Positions 1-6,074 of a stretch of 7,708 nt of DNA are shown here, piece by piece. The position numbers were made by a program, and so were the translations under genes. Under the pieces are notes generated by a model. It did no database searches. It was not told the DNA's origin and saw nothing but the letters and a program-made list of their open reading frames with translations. The DNA lies in NCBI GenBank assembly GCA_001303665.1, contig LJUF01000288.1, positions 1 through 7,708 of the forward strand. The letters run 5' to 3'. Numbering within the stretch: position 1 is the first letter of the stretch; each line of letters begins with the position of its first letter. Origin of the DNA: Phycisphaerae bacterium SM23_33. GTDB taxonomy: Bacteria; Planctomycetota; Phycisphaerae; SM23-33.

Positions 1-876
1 CGCGTCGTCATCGTTTGCGGCTTCACAATACTGGCGGTGACAGCGACCGGGCCGGCCTGGCACGGGCCGGGCCACGCCCGGGCCACCCCCCTGGCCTGCG
101 CCGCCCTGCCCAAGGACCTGCCCGCCTTCTTCCTCGCCGGCGTCGAAACCATCGCCCACTGCTCCCAGGACCCGGACCTTTTCCGCCTGCCGGCCCAGCC
201 GGAACTCCGCGACGGCGAGGTGCCCGAGCACTTCATGGACCTGGAGCTGCTGGAAGGCGCCGACCTGCCGCCGACCCGCTACGCCTTCGTCCAGCTCTGC
301 GCCGGCAAAAACCTCAAACCCCAGGAGGTGGGCTTCGTGCCCTACGCCGTCGTCGAGTGGACCCAGCGGCTGACGCTGGCCTTCGCCGAGCACCGCAAGT
401 GGCCCGGAAACAAACACGTCCGGGCCAAGTGCCTGGTCTACGCCGGCCTCTTGGCCCACTATGCCCAGGACCTGTGCCAGCCGCTGCACACCACCATCCA
501 CTACGACGGCCGGGCCAAGCCCGACGGCACCTCGCCCCGCAGCGGCATCCACACCAGGGTGGATGCCCTGCTCCAGAAGACCCCGGTCAACCGCGACAAG
601 TTCATCAAGGACACCAGGCCCGTCGTCTTCGACCGCCTACTGCCGGCGGTGGCGGCCGAGCTCAAGCGCAGCCACGCCCTGGTGGACAGGGTCTACGAGC
701 TGGAAAAGCAGCTCCCGGAGCTCCAGCAGCCCCTGCCGCCTGGCTCCGCCGTCGAGGGCTTCGCCCTCGAGCGCCTCCAGGCCGCCGCCGGCTTCACCGC
801 CTCGCTCTACCTGACCGCCTGGCGCGCCTCCGCCAAGCTCGAGCTGCCCGACTGGCACCAGCGAAAGCCCCGGTAA
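1..876 (+). CDS. Secreted S1/P1-nuclease-like zinc hydrolase, 5' partial
   Basis: The frame is open from base 1 to the TAA at 874-876. A GTG at 37 exists, but the codons before it (RVVIVCGFTILAVTATGPA) read as the hydrophobic core and end of a signal peptide, so the true start is upstream of the window. The mature protein would begin at the Trp of AWHGPGH, as in P1 nuclease, where the N-terminal Trp is a zinc ligand. Counting the GTG as residue 1, all nine zinc ligands of the S1/P1 family have a match: W8 and H13 (WxxxGH), D45, H65 (EHFMD), H141/D145/H151 in HYAQDLCQPLH, and H172/D176 in HTRVD. The family comprises trinuclear-zinc, mostly exported enzymes that cleave single-stranded nucleic acid or, in the related phospholipase C branch, phospholipids. 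Substrate cannot be told from sequence. The inferred location is periplasmic or extracellular. The gene is convergent with the esterase. Confidence 0.85.
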   Translation, partial: RVVIVCGFTILAVTATGPAWHGPGHARATPLACAALPKDLPAFFLAGVETIAHCSQDPDLFRLPAQPELRDGEVPEHFMDLELLEGADLPPTRYAFVQLCAGKNLKPQEVGFVPYAVVEWTQRLTLAFAEHRKWPGNKHVRAKCLVYAGLLAHYAQDLCQPLHTTIHYDGRAKPDGTSPRSGIHTRVDALLQKTPVNRDKFIKDTRPVVFDRLLPAVAAELKRSHALVDRVYELEKQLPELQQPLPPGSAVEGFALERLQAAAGFTASLYLTAWRASAKLELPDWHQRKPR

Positions 877-957
877 GGCCCGCCGGGGACGCCGGCTCCT
901 CTTCCAGCCTGCGCCCGACAGCCCTCCCGTCCGGTCGCCCCCCCAGCGCCAGAGCGC

Positions 958-1782
958 TTACTCCGGCGGGTCGAAGCTCGGCGGGCCGGCCAGGTAGCCC
1001 AGGGAGGCCAGAACCCGATCCGTCCGGTGAAGCGTCCGCTCGAACCACGGGGAGAAGTTGAAGAACCCGTGGCCGGCGCCCTCGGCCGTCGTCAACTCGG
1101 CCGTAACGCCGAGCTGCCCGGCCTTGGCCGCGTACTGGCGGCCTTCCGCCAACATCCTGTCGGCGGTGCCGTAGAACAGGATTGCCGGGGGAGCGCCCGC
1201 GTCGAGCAGATCCAGCGGGGAGATCCGCCCGGCCGCCTCCTGGGTGAGGCCGAAGCGCTCGGCCCGCTCGCCGTGGAAGGCCAAGGCGGGGTTGAACAGC
1301 ACCAGGGCGTTGGCCGCCGGCGAGACCGAAACGTCCTCGCCCGGCGCGTCCGGCCCGTCCGCCAGGGCCGTGCACGCGGCCAGATGCCCGCCGGCCGACC
1401 CGCCGCCCGCCGCGATCCGCGCCGGGTCCAGCCCCAGCCCGCCGGCGCAGCAGCGCAGCCAGCGCACCGCGCTTCGGGCGTCCTCCACGGCCGCCGGCGG
1501 GGTGGTCTCGTGCCGGCTCTTGACGCGATAGTCGGCACTGGCGGCCACCATCCCTCGACCCGCGAGGTACATCGCCTGGCGATAGAACTGGGCGGGCGTG
1601 CCCGCGGTGAACCCGCCCCCGAAGAAAAAGACGATGCCCGCCCGGCGGTCGCGCGGCCTCCAGTTGAAGGGGAAGAACACCCAGATCCTCAGCTCGCCGT
1701 TGGGCGTGAACTTGTAGGTGTACTCCTGCACCGGACGATACTGGTTCGGCGACCAGTGCGGCTCGATGCTGCTCTCGGCCAT
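958..1782 (-). CDS. Alpha/beta-hydrolase esterase (HSL/BD-FAE-like)
   Basis: The product is 274 residues. The catalytic triad is visible: nucleophile S129 in GGGSAGG, D208 in FYGTADRM, and H238 in GAGHGFF. The oxyanion-hole loop is FFFGGGF (52-58), where the classical family has HGGG. R86-H91 (RVKSRH) and the stretch LGLDPARIAAGGGSAGGH (116-133) are also typical of this group. Family members hydrolyse carboxyl esters such as acetylated sugars, feruloyl esters or small acyl esters; the substrate here is unknown. The frame is open up to 1929, but the added residues are low-complexity and not family-like. The ATG at 1780-1782 has an AGGAG 6 nt upstream, so that start is chosen. With it there is no signal peptide, which points to the cytoplasm. 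The gene is monocistronic as far as can be seen, with about 370 bp of non-coding sequence upstream. Confidence 0.88.
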   Translation of the reverse strand: MAESSIEPHWSPNQYRPVQEYTYKFTPNGELRIWVFFPFNWRPRDRRAGIVFFFGGGFTAGTPAQFYRQAMYLAGRGMVAASADYRVKSRHETTPPAAVEDARSAVRWLRCCAGGLGLDPARIAAGGGSAGGHLAACTALADGPDAPGEDVSVSPAANALVLFNPALAFHGERAERFGLTQEAAGRISPLDLLDAGAPPAILFYGTADRMLAEGRQYAAKAGQLGVTAELTTAEGAGHGFFNFSPWFERTLHRTDRVLASLGYLAGPPSFDPPE

Positions 1783-2120
1783 GGGGGTCTCCTGGACTAG
1801 CGGTTTTCCGCCCTGCACTGTATCGGCGCTTGCTCGGGGCCGCCAGCGGCTCGCGCAGACGCACAGGGACAGGTGCGGCCCGCGGCCGAGGCGGGCACAA
1901 TCATCCGGGCATCTTCCCGTAACGTTCACGGGCTGCTCGTCAGATGTCTTTCATCGTCAATTCTCCCGCTTCCCGGCCGTCTGCCCACCGTGCGGACCTG
2001 CCTCCACATGTACAGATGAGACACCGCCCAAAAGGACGCAGCCTCAGAGAGCCTTGGGCCCCCGGCCAGGCCCGCCCCGAAGGGTCCCGCTGCCGGCTGG
2101 ACAACGACTTGCTCATGGAC
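1783..2120. other. Intergenic stretch without a convincing gene
   Basis: This is the upstream region of the esterase and the downstream region of the small membrane-protein gene. Several frames stay open on both strands because of the high GC content, but their translations are rich in Arg, Pro and Ala, share no family pattern and lack ribosome sites. The only structure noticed is a short inverted repeat, CCCGT-7 nt-ACGGG, at 1916-1932. No convincing -35/-10 pair was found for the esterase. Confidence 0.5.
1789..1793 (-). promoter_or_regulatory. Ribosome binding site of the esterase gene
   Basis: AGGAG on the minus strand lies 6 nt before the ATG at 1782. It decides the start in favour of the 274-residue product rather than the upstream in-frame ATG at 1929. 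Confidence 0.75.
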
Positions 2121-2147
2121 GACCCCGCAACCAAGGGGTGCGGGATC
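2121..2147 (-). terminator. Possible hairpin terminator after the small membrane protein
   Basis: GACCCCGCA and TGCGGGATC are arms of a hairpin with a 9-nt loop. As RNA from the minus strand it is a full 9-bp stem with one G-U pair. It begins 7 nt after the TGA at 2155-2157. There is no U-run after it on the minus strand, so termination is a guess based on position and stem strength. Confidence 0.35.
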
Positions 2148-2154
2148 TTTCCGG

Positions 2155-2631
2155 TCACTCATGCCTTCGCCAATGGCTAGCCACGAAAGGAATCCATGCG
2201 AAGGCATAGGCGAACAAGAGGGCCGGGGCGGCCAGAAACTCGCTCAGGCCTGGCCTCCAAAGAGCCGGCGCAAGGAGCAAAAGGCCAGCACCAAAGACAC
2301 ATATCGAAACAAGGCCCGAGCGCATCACAGCCCCCAGTAGCGCAACGGGGATTCGCATCAGATCAGCAGCCCGCAGGGGGTGCCCCAAGCGGCGCCGCTC
2401 CAGGACCGCGGCAAGTGCGAGGGCTACGGTCCAGTGAAACAGCACGGAGAGCGCGAAGATCGCGCTGTCCCAGCCGGCAGACTGGACGTTCCGAACCCAG
2501 CCGCATGTCTCAGCGTAATAAAGGGACAGACCGAATGCACTGATGTAGCAAAGCAGTTGCGTGCCGACCGGGAGCACCGACGCAAGCATCGCCAGAAGGG
2601 CGCGTATAACCCTCATAGCCGAATCGCCCAT
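2155..2631 (-). CDS. Small four-helix membrane protein, unknown function
   Basis: I do not recognise a family. With the ATG at 2631 the product is 158 residues. About four hydrophobic segments are seen, near residues 8-38, 54-77, 95-122 and 131-151. A basic loop between the second and third (LERRRLGHPLRAADLMR) suggests that this loop is cytoplasmic. The chain ends SHWRRHE. Start choice is uncertain. A GTG at 2670 and a second ATG at 2616 are in frame, and none has a good ribosome site; 2616 would start directly at the basic residues before the first helix. It lies 94 bp downstream of the frameshifted membrane gene on the same strand, so the two could be co-transcribed. The long hydrophobic frame and the hairpin after its stop support a real gene. 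Confidence 0.6.
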   Translation of the reverse strand: MGDSAMRVIRALLAMLASVLPVGTQLLCYISAFGLSLYYAETCGWVRNVQSAGWDSAIFALSVLFHWTVALALAAVLERRRLGHPLRAADLMRIPVALLGAVMRSGLVSICVFGAGLLLLAPALWRPGLSEFLAAPALLFAYAFAWIPFVASHWRRHE

Positions 2632-2695
2632 GTTTTGTGGGCGCGGAGCTCTCACGCCTGCACCAGCCACCTGTCAACCCAGAAATCAGAATGTC

Positions 2696-2717
2696 CCCTT
2701 TGTGTCCCTTTGTGTCC
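2696..2717. repeat. Tandem 10-bp repeat, 2.2 copies
   Basis: CCCTTTGTGT occurs twice head to tail (2696-2705 and 2706-2715), followed by CC. It sits in the gap between two minus-strand membrane-protein genes. On the minus strand it reads GGGACACAAAGGGGACA, a string that resembles the heads of REP-like intergenic repeats, but no hairpin partner was found here. Confidence 0.6.
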
Positions 2718-2725
2718 ATGAAGCG

Positions 2726-3273
2726 TCAGCCGCGAGGTAAAGGGAGCGGCTCTCCCTCGCCGCCCTGCACGCTATTGTTCACTGCCTCGCTGTGCACCTC
2801 AAGAAGGACTTGGGACAGCAGGTCCTTTGCCTTCCCGGCTTCCGCCCAGAACCCCCCGTAGACCAGCAGGAGGGCAAATGCCCCCATGCCCCCGCAGACG
2901 AGCAGCAGAATCCAGTTCCCCTCCGCAATGAGCACGAAAAGACCCACCAGGCCGAACAGCCCCAGCATGCCGAACCAGCACGCCATGAACACGATCACCA
3001 CAATATGAGGCATCATCCGGATCCGGATGGTCGTTCCCTGGTCGCTGGGGATGAACGTGCCGTGGATGCACGGAAGGAAGGAGTTGCGGTAGGCAATGAC
3101 CCGGCTGACGAGGAAGCCGGCGGCATGGACTTGGCCCTGGAGCGGCGTGTGGGCTCGACCCCAGGCAAACCACTTGACGGGCGCGATCCGCTTCGCTTCG
3201 TCATGCCCCGCACGAGCCCGTCAGCACTCAGGGGGCTCTGGACCTCCCACGATTCGTAGGGCAGCCACTTCAT
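2726..3273 (-). pseudogene. Frameshifted gene for a two-helix membrane protein of unknown function
   Basis: Reading starts at the ATG at 3271-3273 (MKWLPYESWEVQSPLSADG) and stays protein-like to MTKR. The frame then changes at a 5-bp tandem duplication, CTTCG CTTCG on the plus strand at 3191-3200. Removing one copy gives a single 180-residue protein with no other change. The restored part (KRIAPVKWFAWGRAH, RVIAYRNSFLPCIHG, TTIRIRMM) has strongly GC-biased third codon positions, unlike the same bases in the unshifted frame. The protein would have a soluble N-terminal half and two hydrophobic helices (roughly MPHIVVIVFMACWFG through LFVLIAEG, and ILLLVCGGMGAFALLLVYGG) before a polar tail. The N-terminal pattern, with YRNSFLP and a closing hydrophobic pair, recalls an uncharacterised family of small bacterial membrane proteins; this is from memory. 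An intact second-half frame starts at the ATG at 3014-3016. It could be a recent mutation, a sequencing or assembly error, or a switchable gene. Confidence 0.72.
3191..3200. repeat. 5-bp tandem duplication that breaks the membrane-protein frame
   Basis: CTTCGCTTCG on the plus strand is two copies of CTTCG. Deleting one rejoins the two reading frames of the gene at 2726-3273 exactly (the offset between the frames is 257 nt, and 252 is divisible by 3). Confidence 0.8.
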
Positions 3274-3283
3274 GTCTTTTCAG

Positions 3284-3364
3284 CCAGCCGCGTCTTGTAT
3301 GGTTCCGGCACAGCGCCTGTGGACCGCTGTTCGGCCGCACAACAGGCCGCCCGTCCGGGCCCGG
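3284..3364 (-). repeat. Copy B of a repeated 81-nt upstream element
   Basis: Read on the minus strand this aligns without gaps to 4318-4238. The first 19 bases are identical (3364-3346 with 4318-4300), the first 30 match at 27, and the whole 81 at about 58. In the last 39 columns 10 of 13 differences are transitions. At its head is a perfect 14-bp palindrome, GTCCGGGCCCGGAC, at 3353-3366. The element ends 10 nt before the ATG of the frameshifted membrane gene and begins about 60 nt after the stop of the nucleotidyltransferase gene. GCCTGT and ACAGGC within it could form a short stem. Promoter, structured leader RNA or intergenic repeat are all possible. Confidence 0.65.
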
Positions 3365-3405
3365 ACAGGAAAGCCCGCGCCCTCTCTCTCCCGTCCTCAC
3401 AGCGG

Positions 3406-3420
3406 CGCGCGCGACGCGCG
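3406..3420 (-). terminator. GC hairpin just after the nucleotidyltransferase stop
   Basis: CGCGCG-CGA-CGCGCG forms a 6-bp stem with a 3-nt loop, 4 nt downstream of the TGA at 3425-3427 on the minus strand. No U-run follows. Position suggests a terminator or an mRNA 3'-end structure, but alternating CG tracts are also common by chance in DNA this rich in GC. Confidence 0.3.
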
Positions 3421-3424
3421 GCCG

Positions 3425-4222
3425 TCAGGACGTCGCCTCGATGCTCCGGTCAGGTGCTTCTCCCAATTCCTTCCCGATCCGCTTGACGGCTTCATCGACC
3501 AGCGTCTTGTCCTCGGGCTTGAGCGCATCGGCAAGGAGCGCTGCCGTGAGCACGTACAGCCGCAGACCCGCCTTGACCTGCTCCCGAAGGCCAATGCCGT
3601 CAACTATGCCGAAGGCCTTGCGGCTCAACCGCGCCCAGGCTGAATCCGCCTCGAGGTGCTCAACCACCTCGGGATATGTTGCGTTGTCGCCCGTGATGAG
3701 GACGCCCCGCTGCACGCGCATGACGCTCGTGAGACCCCAGGACAAGCCGTATCTTGCATTCAGCAGCCTGCCCTCATCGCCCGTTCGCAGCCCCTCCAGC
3801 CCTTTCTGCACCTCCTCGATCCACCCGACCATCTGACGGCTGGCCCAGGCGTTCGCCCTGGCCTGCATGGCCGCGTCCCAGACGAAGGCCTGTGCCCGCT
3901 TTTGGATGGAGCTGAAATCCCCGTCAGGGTCCCACAGCGCACGCGCCGCGCGCAGGCCTGCTATGCACGCCGTGGCCTTGTCCGGCTCGGTGAACCAAGA
4001 CTCGACCTGCGAAGGGGTGACCTGGCTGAGGACAACGAAGGTCTCACCGATGAGATGCGTCTCGGGATCAAGCTCCGGGCCGTCCGCCTTCAGAAAGAGG
4101 ACGAGGTCGATGTCGCTGAACGTCCCCTGATCGCCGCGAGCGTAGCTGCCCATAAGGGCGATCGCTCTGACGTCGGGACGGCGGAACCGTTCCACGAGCG
4201 AGTTGGGACCCACTTGGGGCAT
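3425..4222 (-). CDS. Nucleotidyltransferase-fold protein (aminoglycoside-adenylyltransferase-like or MNT-like)
   Basis: The 265-residue product has the Pol-beta/nucleotidyltransferase signature near its N-terminus: GSYARGDQGTFSDIDLVLF, with G25-S26 for the nucleotide and D37/D39 as the metal-binding pair. A third carboxylate was not assigned with confidence. The C-terminal two thirds look mainly helical (for example WDAAMQARANAWASRQMVGWIEEVQKGLEGL), as in kanamycin/streptomycin adenylyltransferases and similar stand-alone enzymes. This class moves a nucleoside monophosphate to a small molecule or protein; the substrate is unknown, and resistance should not be assumed. No separate HEPN partner gene is adjacent. 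The ATG at 4222 is chosen because GGACAGGA lies before it and because the motif then begins about 20 residues in; ATG 4237 and GTG 4294 are alternatives. The gene lies between the two copies of a repeated intergenic element. Confidence 0.82.
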   Translation of the reverse strand: MPQVGPNSLVERFRRPDVRAIALMGSYARGDQGTFSDIDLVLFLKADGPELDPETHLIGETFVVLSQVTPSQVESWFTEPDKATACIAGLRAARALWDPDGDFSSIQKRAQAFVWDAAMQARANAWASRQMVGWIEEVQKGLEGLRTGDEGRLLNARYGLSWGLTSVMRVQRGVLITGDNATYPEVVEHLEADSAWARLSRKAFGIVDGIGLREQVKAGLRLYVLTAALLADALKPEDKTLVDEAVKRIGKELGEAPDRSIEATS

Positions 4223-4237
4223 TTGTCCTGTCCGCAT

Positions 4238-4318
4238 CCGACCGCGCCGGATATGGCTCTTGTACAACACCTGCGGGCGGCACGTCCACCGCACGGCACG
4301 CCGCCCGTCCGGGCCCGG
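4238..4318 (-). repeat. Copy A of a repeated 81-nt upstream element
   Basis: This partner of 3284-3364 is in the same orientation and lies directly before the nucleotidyltransferase start region. Its head shares 19 identical bases with copy B, and the 30-base head is 27/30 identical. Here the palindrome is shortened to CCGGGCCCGG. CGGGCGGC at 4274-4281 pairs perfectly with GCCGCCCG at 4300-4307, an 8-bp stem with an 18-nt loop. In copy B a stem forms from different columns. The element occurs upstream of two unrelated genes, so its conservation is not explained by coding. Confidence 0.65.
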
Positions 4319-4386
4319 GCCGAACAGGCTCCCTACGCCGGCTGCGCCTTCCCGCCCGTCGGTCCTCCTTCGCCCTGTTCGCGGCC
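4318..4386. repeat. Imperfect inverted repeat downstream of the zinc-ribbon gene
   Basis: GGCCGAACAGG at 4318-4328 is complementary to CCTGTTCGCGGCC at 4374-4386 with a 2-nt bulge. It lies between the zinc-ribbon gene stop and copy A of the repeated element. It could end transcription or be part of a larger intergenic repeat. It is weak evidence alone. Confidence 0.35.
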
Positions 4387-4434
4387 GGATGCTTCTCCAA
4401 CGATCCCCCCATCCCCTTTCTTTCGCCGCCGCCG

Positions 4435-5688
4435 TCAGGCCTTGTCGCTGCGGGCGACCGCCTTGAAGGCCATCCAGAAACCGACCGGAAACCAGATCAG
4501 ATCCAGCACCGAAAACGAACCCAGCATCGCCAGCGGCCAGGCCACGGGCGTCTCGGCCAGCGACCGGGTGCCTTCGATGAATTCCAGCAGCTTTTCCGCC
4601 GCCGGGGGGACCCGCTCATCGGCCGGCTGCGATTGGCTTTCGGCGGCCTTCTGTTCTTCTCTCTCGGCCTCGGCCAGCGACCGGTCGAATTCCGGGGCCA
4701 TCAGTTGGGCCATCGGGTCGTCGCTTTTCTTCATGGCCTCGCGGGCGAGACGGGCCATGCCGATGGCGAACTCCTTCATGGCGGCCTGGCTGATCGCCCA
4801 ATCCGCCTGGATGGCGGCGGACTTCTGGAGGTCCGTCCACCCGGCCAGGACTGCCTTCACTTGGGCGGTGACGGCCTTGATCTCCTGTTCTTCCTCCTTG
4901 GAGACCTTCATGTCCTCCATGCCCCAGCCGTGCGCCCATTTGACCTTGAAGGTGAAGTCGTCATCCCACTGCTCCTTCCGGGCAATGTGGTCGCACGCCA
5001 CGCAGAACATCTGGTGCTCGTCCTGCATGACCTCCTTGATCTCTTTCTCGGACAGCTCCGTGATCTCCAGGCTTTCAAAACCGCGGATTCGGGCCAGCTC
5101 GGGCATCACCACCCAAGAGGCGATCAGGACCTTGCCGAAGAGGATCCCGCACAGGCCTATGCAGGCAACGGCCAGGCCGATCCCTGCTCCGCGCTTCGGG
5201 CTGGCCAGCCGGAACCCCACCCCGGCAAGGGCGCAGACCGTGGCCGCCAGAAAACCCACCCAACGCAGGCTGACGTAATAGACGAGCACCGTCCACAGCA
5301 ACGCGGCGCCGACGCTGAAGCCCAGGCCGACCAGCAGGCCCAGCATCACCCTGGAGCCTGGCTGGCGCGGCCGGGCGCGGGCGCCGGCCGGCGACCCCGC
5401 CATCAGGCGGTGGCCGCAAGAGATACAGAAATCTGTGTCAGGCACGTTGCTGCTGCCGCAGTTGGGGCACGTCCTCTCGGCCGGCATGGGAGCGCGAGGC
5501 GGCGCTGCCGGCGGGACGGCCTCGGGTTCCTTGAGAGGCACCAGCCCATCCTGGTCGAGTGATGGCGCTTGGGGCACCCGAGTGGGTTGGGCACACTTGG
5601 GACACTTGACCCATTTGCCGGCGGCCTGGAGGGAAACCCCCAGCCTCTTGCCGCAATGGGCGCACGCGAACTTGATCATGCTTTCCAC
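4435..5688 (-). CDS. Double zinc-ribbon multi-pass membrane protein, function unknown
   Basis: The 417-residue product starts with a zinc-ribbon, C9-x2-C12 and C29-x2-C32 (FACAHCGKRLGV and VKCPKCAQPTRVP), followed by a Pro/Ala-rich linker. A second ribbon has C74-x2-C77 and C88-x2-C91 (CPNCGSS and CISCGHRL). Three hydrophobic helices follow at about 114-138, 142-162 and 168-195. A soluble, acidic and probably helical domain spans about 200-380 and includes one CVACDH motif (229-234). A final helix lies near 384-410 (AWPLAMLGSFSVLDLIWFPVGF). The first ribbon (MIKFxCxHCGKxL...KCPKC) is a hallmark of many planctomycete membrane proteins. The ribbons probably bind zinc and mediate protein contacts; no enzymatic domain was seen. 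GTG at 5688 has GGAG 8 nt upstream; ATG at 5679 (MIKF) is the alternative and matches the usual N-terminus of relatives. Confidence 0.85.
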   Translation of the reverse strand: MESMIKFACAHCGKRLGVSLQAAGKWVKCPKCAQPTRVPQAPSLDQDGLVPLKEPEAVPPAAPPRAPMPAERTCPNCGSSNVPDTDFCISCGHRLMAGSPAGARARPRQPGSRVMLGLLVGLGFSVGAALLWTVLVYYVSLRWVGFLAATVCALAGVGFRLASPKRGAGIGLAVACIGLCGILFGKVLIASWVVMPELARIRGFESLEITELSEKEIKEVMQDEHQMFCVACDHIARKEQWDDDFTFKVKWAHGWGMEDMKVSKEEEQEIKAVTAQVKAVLAGWTDLQKSAAIQADWAISQAAMKEFAIGMARLAREAMKKSDDPMAQLMAPEFDRSLAEAEREEQKAAESQSQPADERVPPAAEKLLEFIEGTRSLAETPVAWPLAMLGSFSVLDLIWFPVGFWMAFKAVARSDKA

Positions 5689-5696
5689 CGACCTTT

Positions 5697-5700
5697 CTCC
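5697..5700 (-). promoter_or_regulatory. Ribosome binding site of the zinc-ribbon gene
   Basis: GGAG on the minus strand is 8 nt before GTG 5688 and 17 nt before ATG 5679. The spacing favours the GTG, although a weak GGAA lies 3 nt before the ATG. Confidence 0.45.
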
Positions 5701-6074
5701 AATGGCCGCTTGCCTGCCGCCGCCGTGGGCCCCTGCGGATGCGTGGAGTTATCCGGGGACCCCAAAGAGAGGGGGCGTTCTGCTTTCCCGGCTCCTTTCC
5801 CGGCCGGCCGCGAGCCCAGGCGGATCAACGCGGGAAGACGGAGGAACGATGCCGGCCCCGGCCGGAGGTGATTCGCCACCCCGCGATTGGTCCCGCTGCT
5901 GCCCACGTATTGGCCCCACTACAAGTAGTTGCGCCATAGAGCATAGCATGGAACGACCGGAAACACAACAGGAACGAGGCACTTCGAATTGCCAATTGAA
6001 CGACAATTGAACGACAGGGCACCCAGGGCGGGCACGACCCACTCTCGCCGGAGAAGGGTCCCGACCCGCGTTTG
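5701..6074. other. Gene-poor stretch upstream of the zinc-ribbon gene
   Basis: No frame here has family-like content. It holds short GC palindromes (for example GGGGACCCC near 5756 and GGCCCCGGCC near 5854). A locally AT-richer part from about 5930 to 6016 contains a tandem 11-bp repeat. The promoter of the zinc-ribbon gene must lie here on the minus strand, but no clear -35/-10 pair was found. Confidence 0.5.
5993..6016. repeat. Tandem 11-bp repeat, 2.2 copies
   Basis: CAATTGAACGA occurs at 5993-6003 and 6004-6014, followed by CA. It partly overlaps the inverted repeat AATTG-C-CAATT at 5987-5997. It is AT-rich compared with its surroundings. Confidence 0.7.

Noticed and set aside
1783..1929. 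Longer esterase starting at ATG 1929
   Set aside because: The extra 49 codons are Arg/Cys-rich and not family-like, and the inner ATG has a strong ribosome site.
2799..3173. Separate minus-strand gene in a third frame
   Set aside because: Its translation is rich in Pro, Gly, Arg and Ser and is a shadow of the frameshifted membrane gene, whose frames match a membrane protein with GC-biased third positions.
3300..4390. Integron gene cassette: a nucleotidyltransferase gene flanked by repeats with attC sites
   Set aside because: The flanking repeats lack paired RYYYAAC and GTTRRRY core sites, and no integrase is present in the window.
3656..5278. Very long plus-strand frame of 540 codons
   Set aside because: It lies opposite two well-supported minus-strand genes and has no domain-like content; long antisense frames are common at this GC content.
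4633..5562. 309-codon plus-strand frame
   Set aside because: It is antisense to the zinc-ribbon membrane protein and its His/Gln/Arg/Ala-rich translation has no motif.
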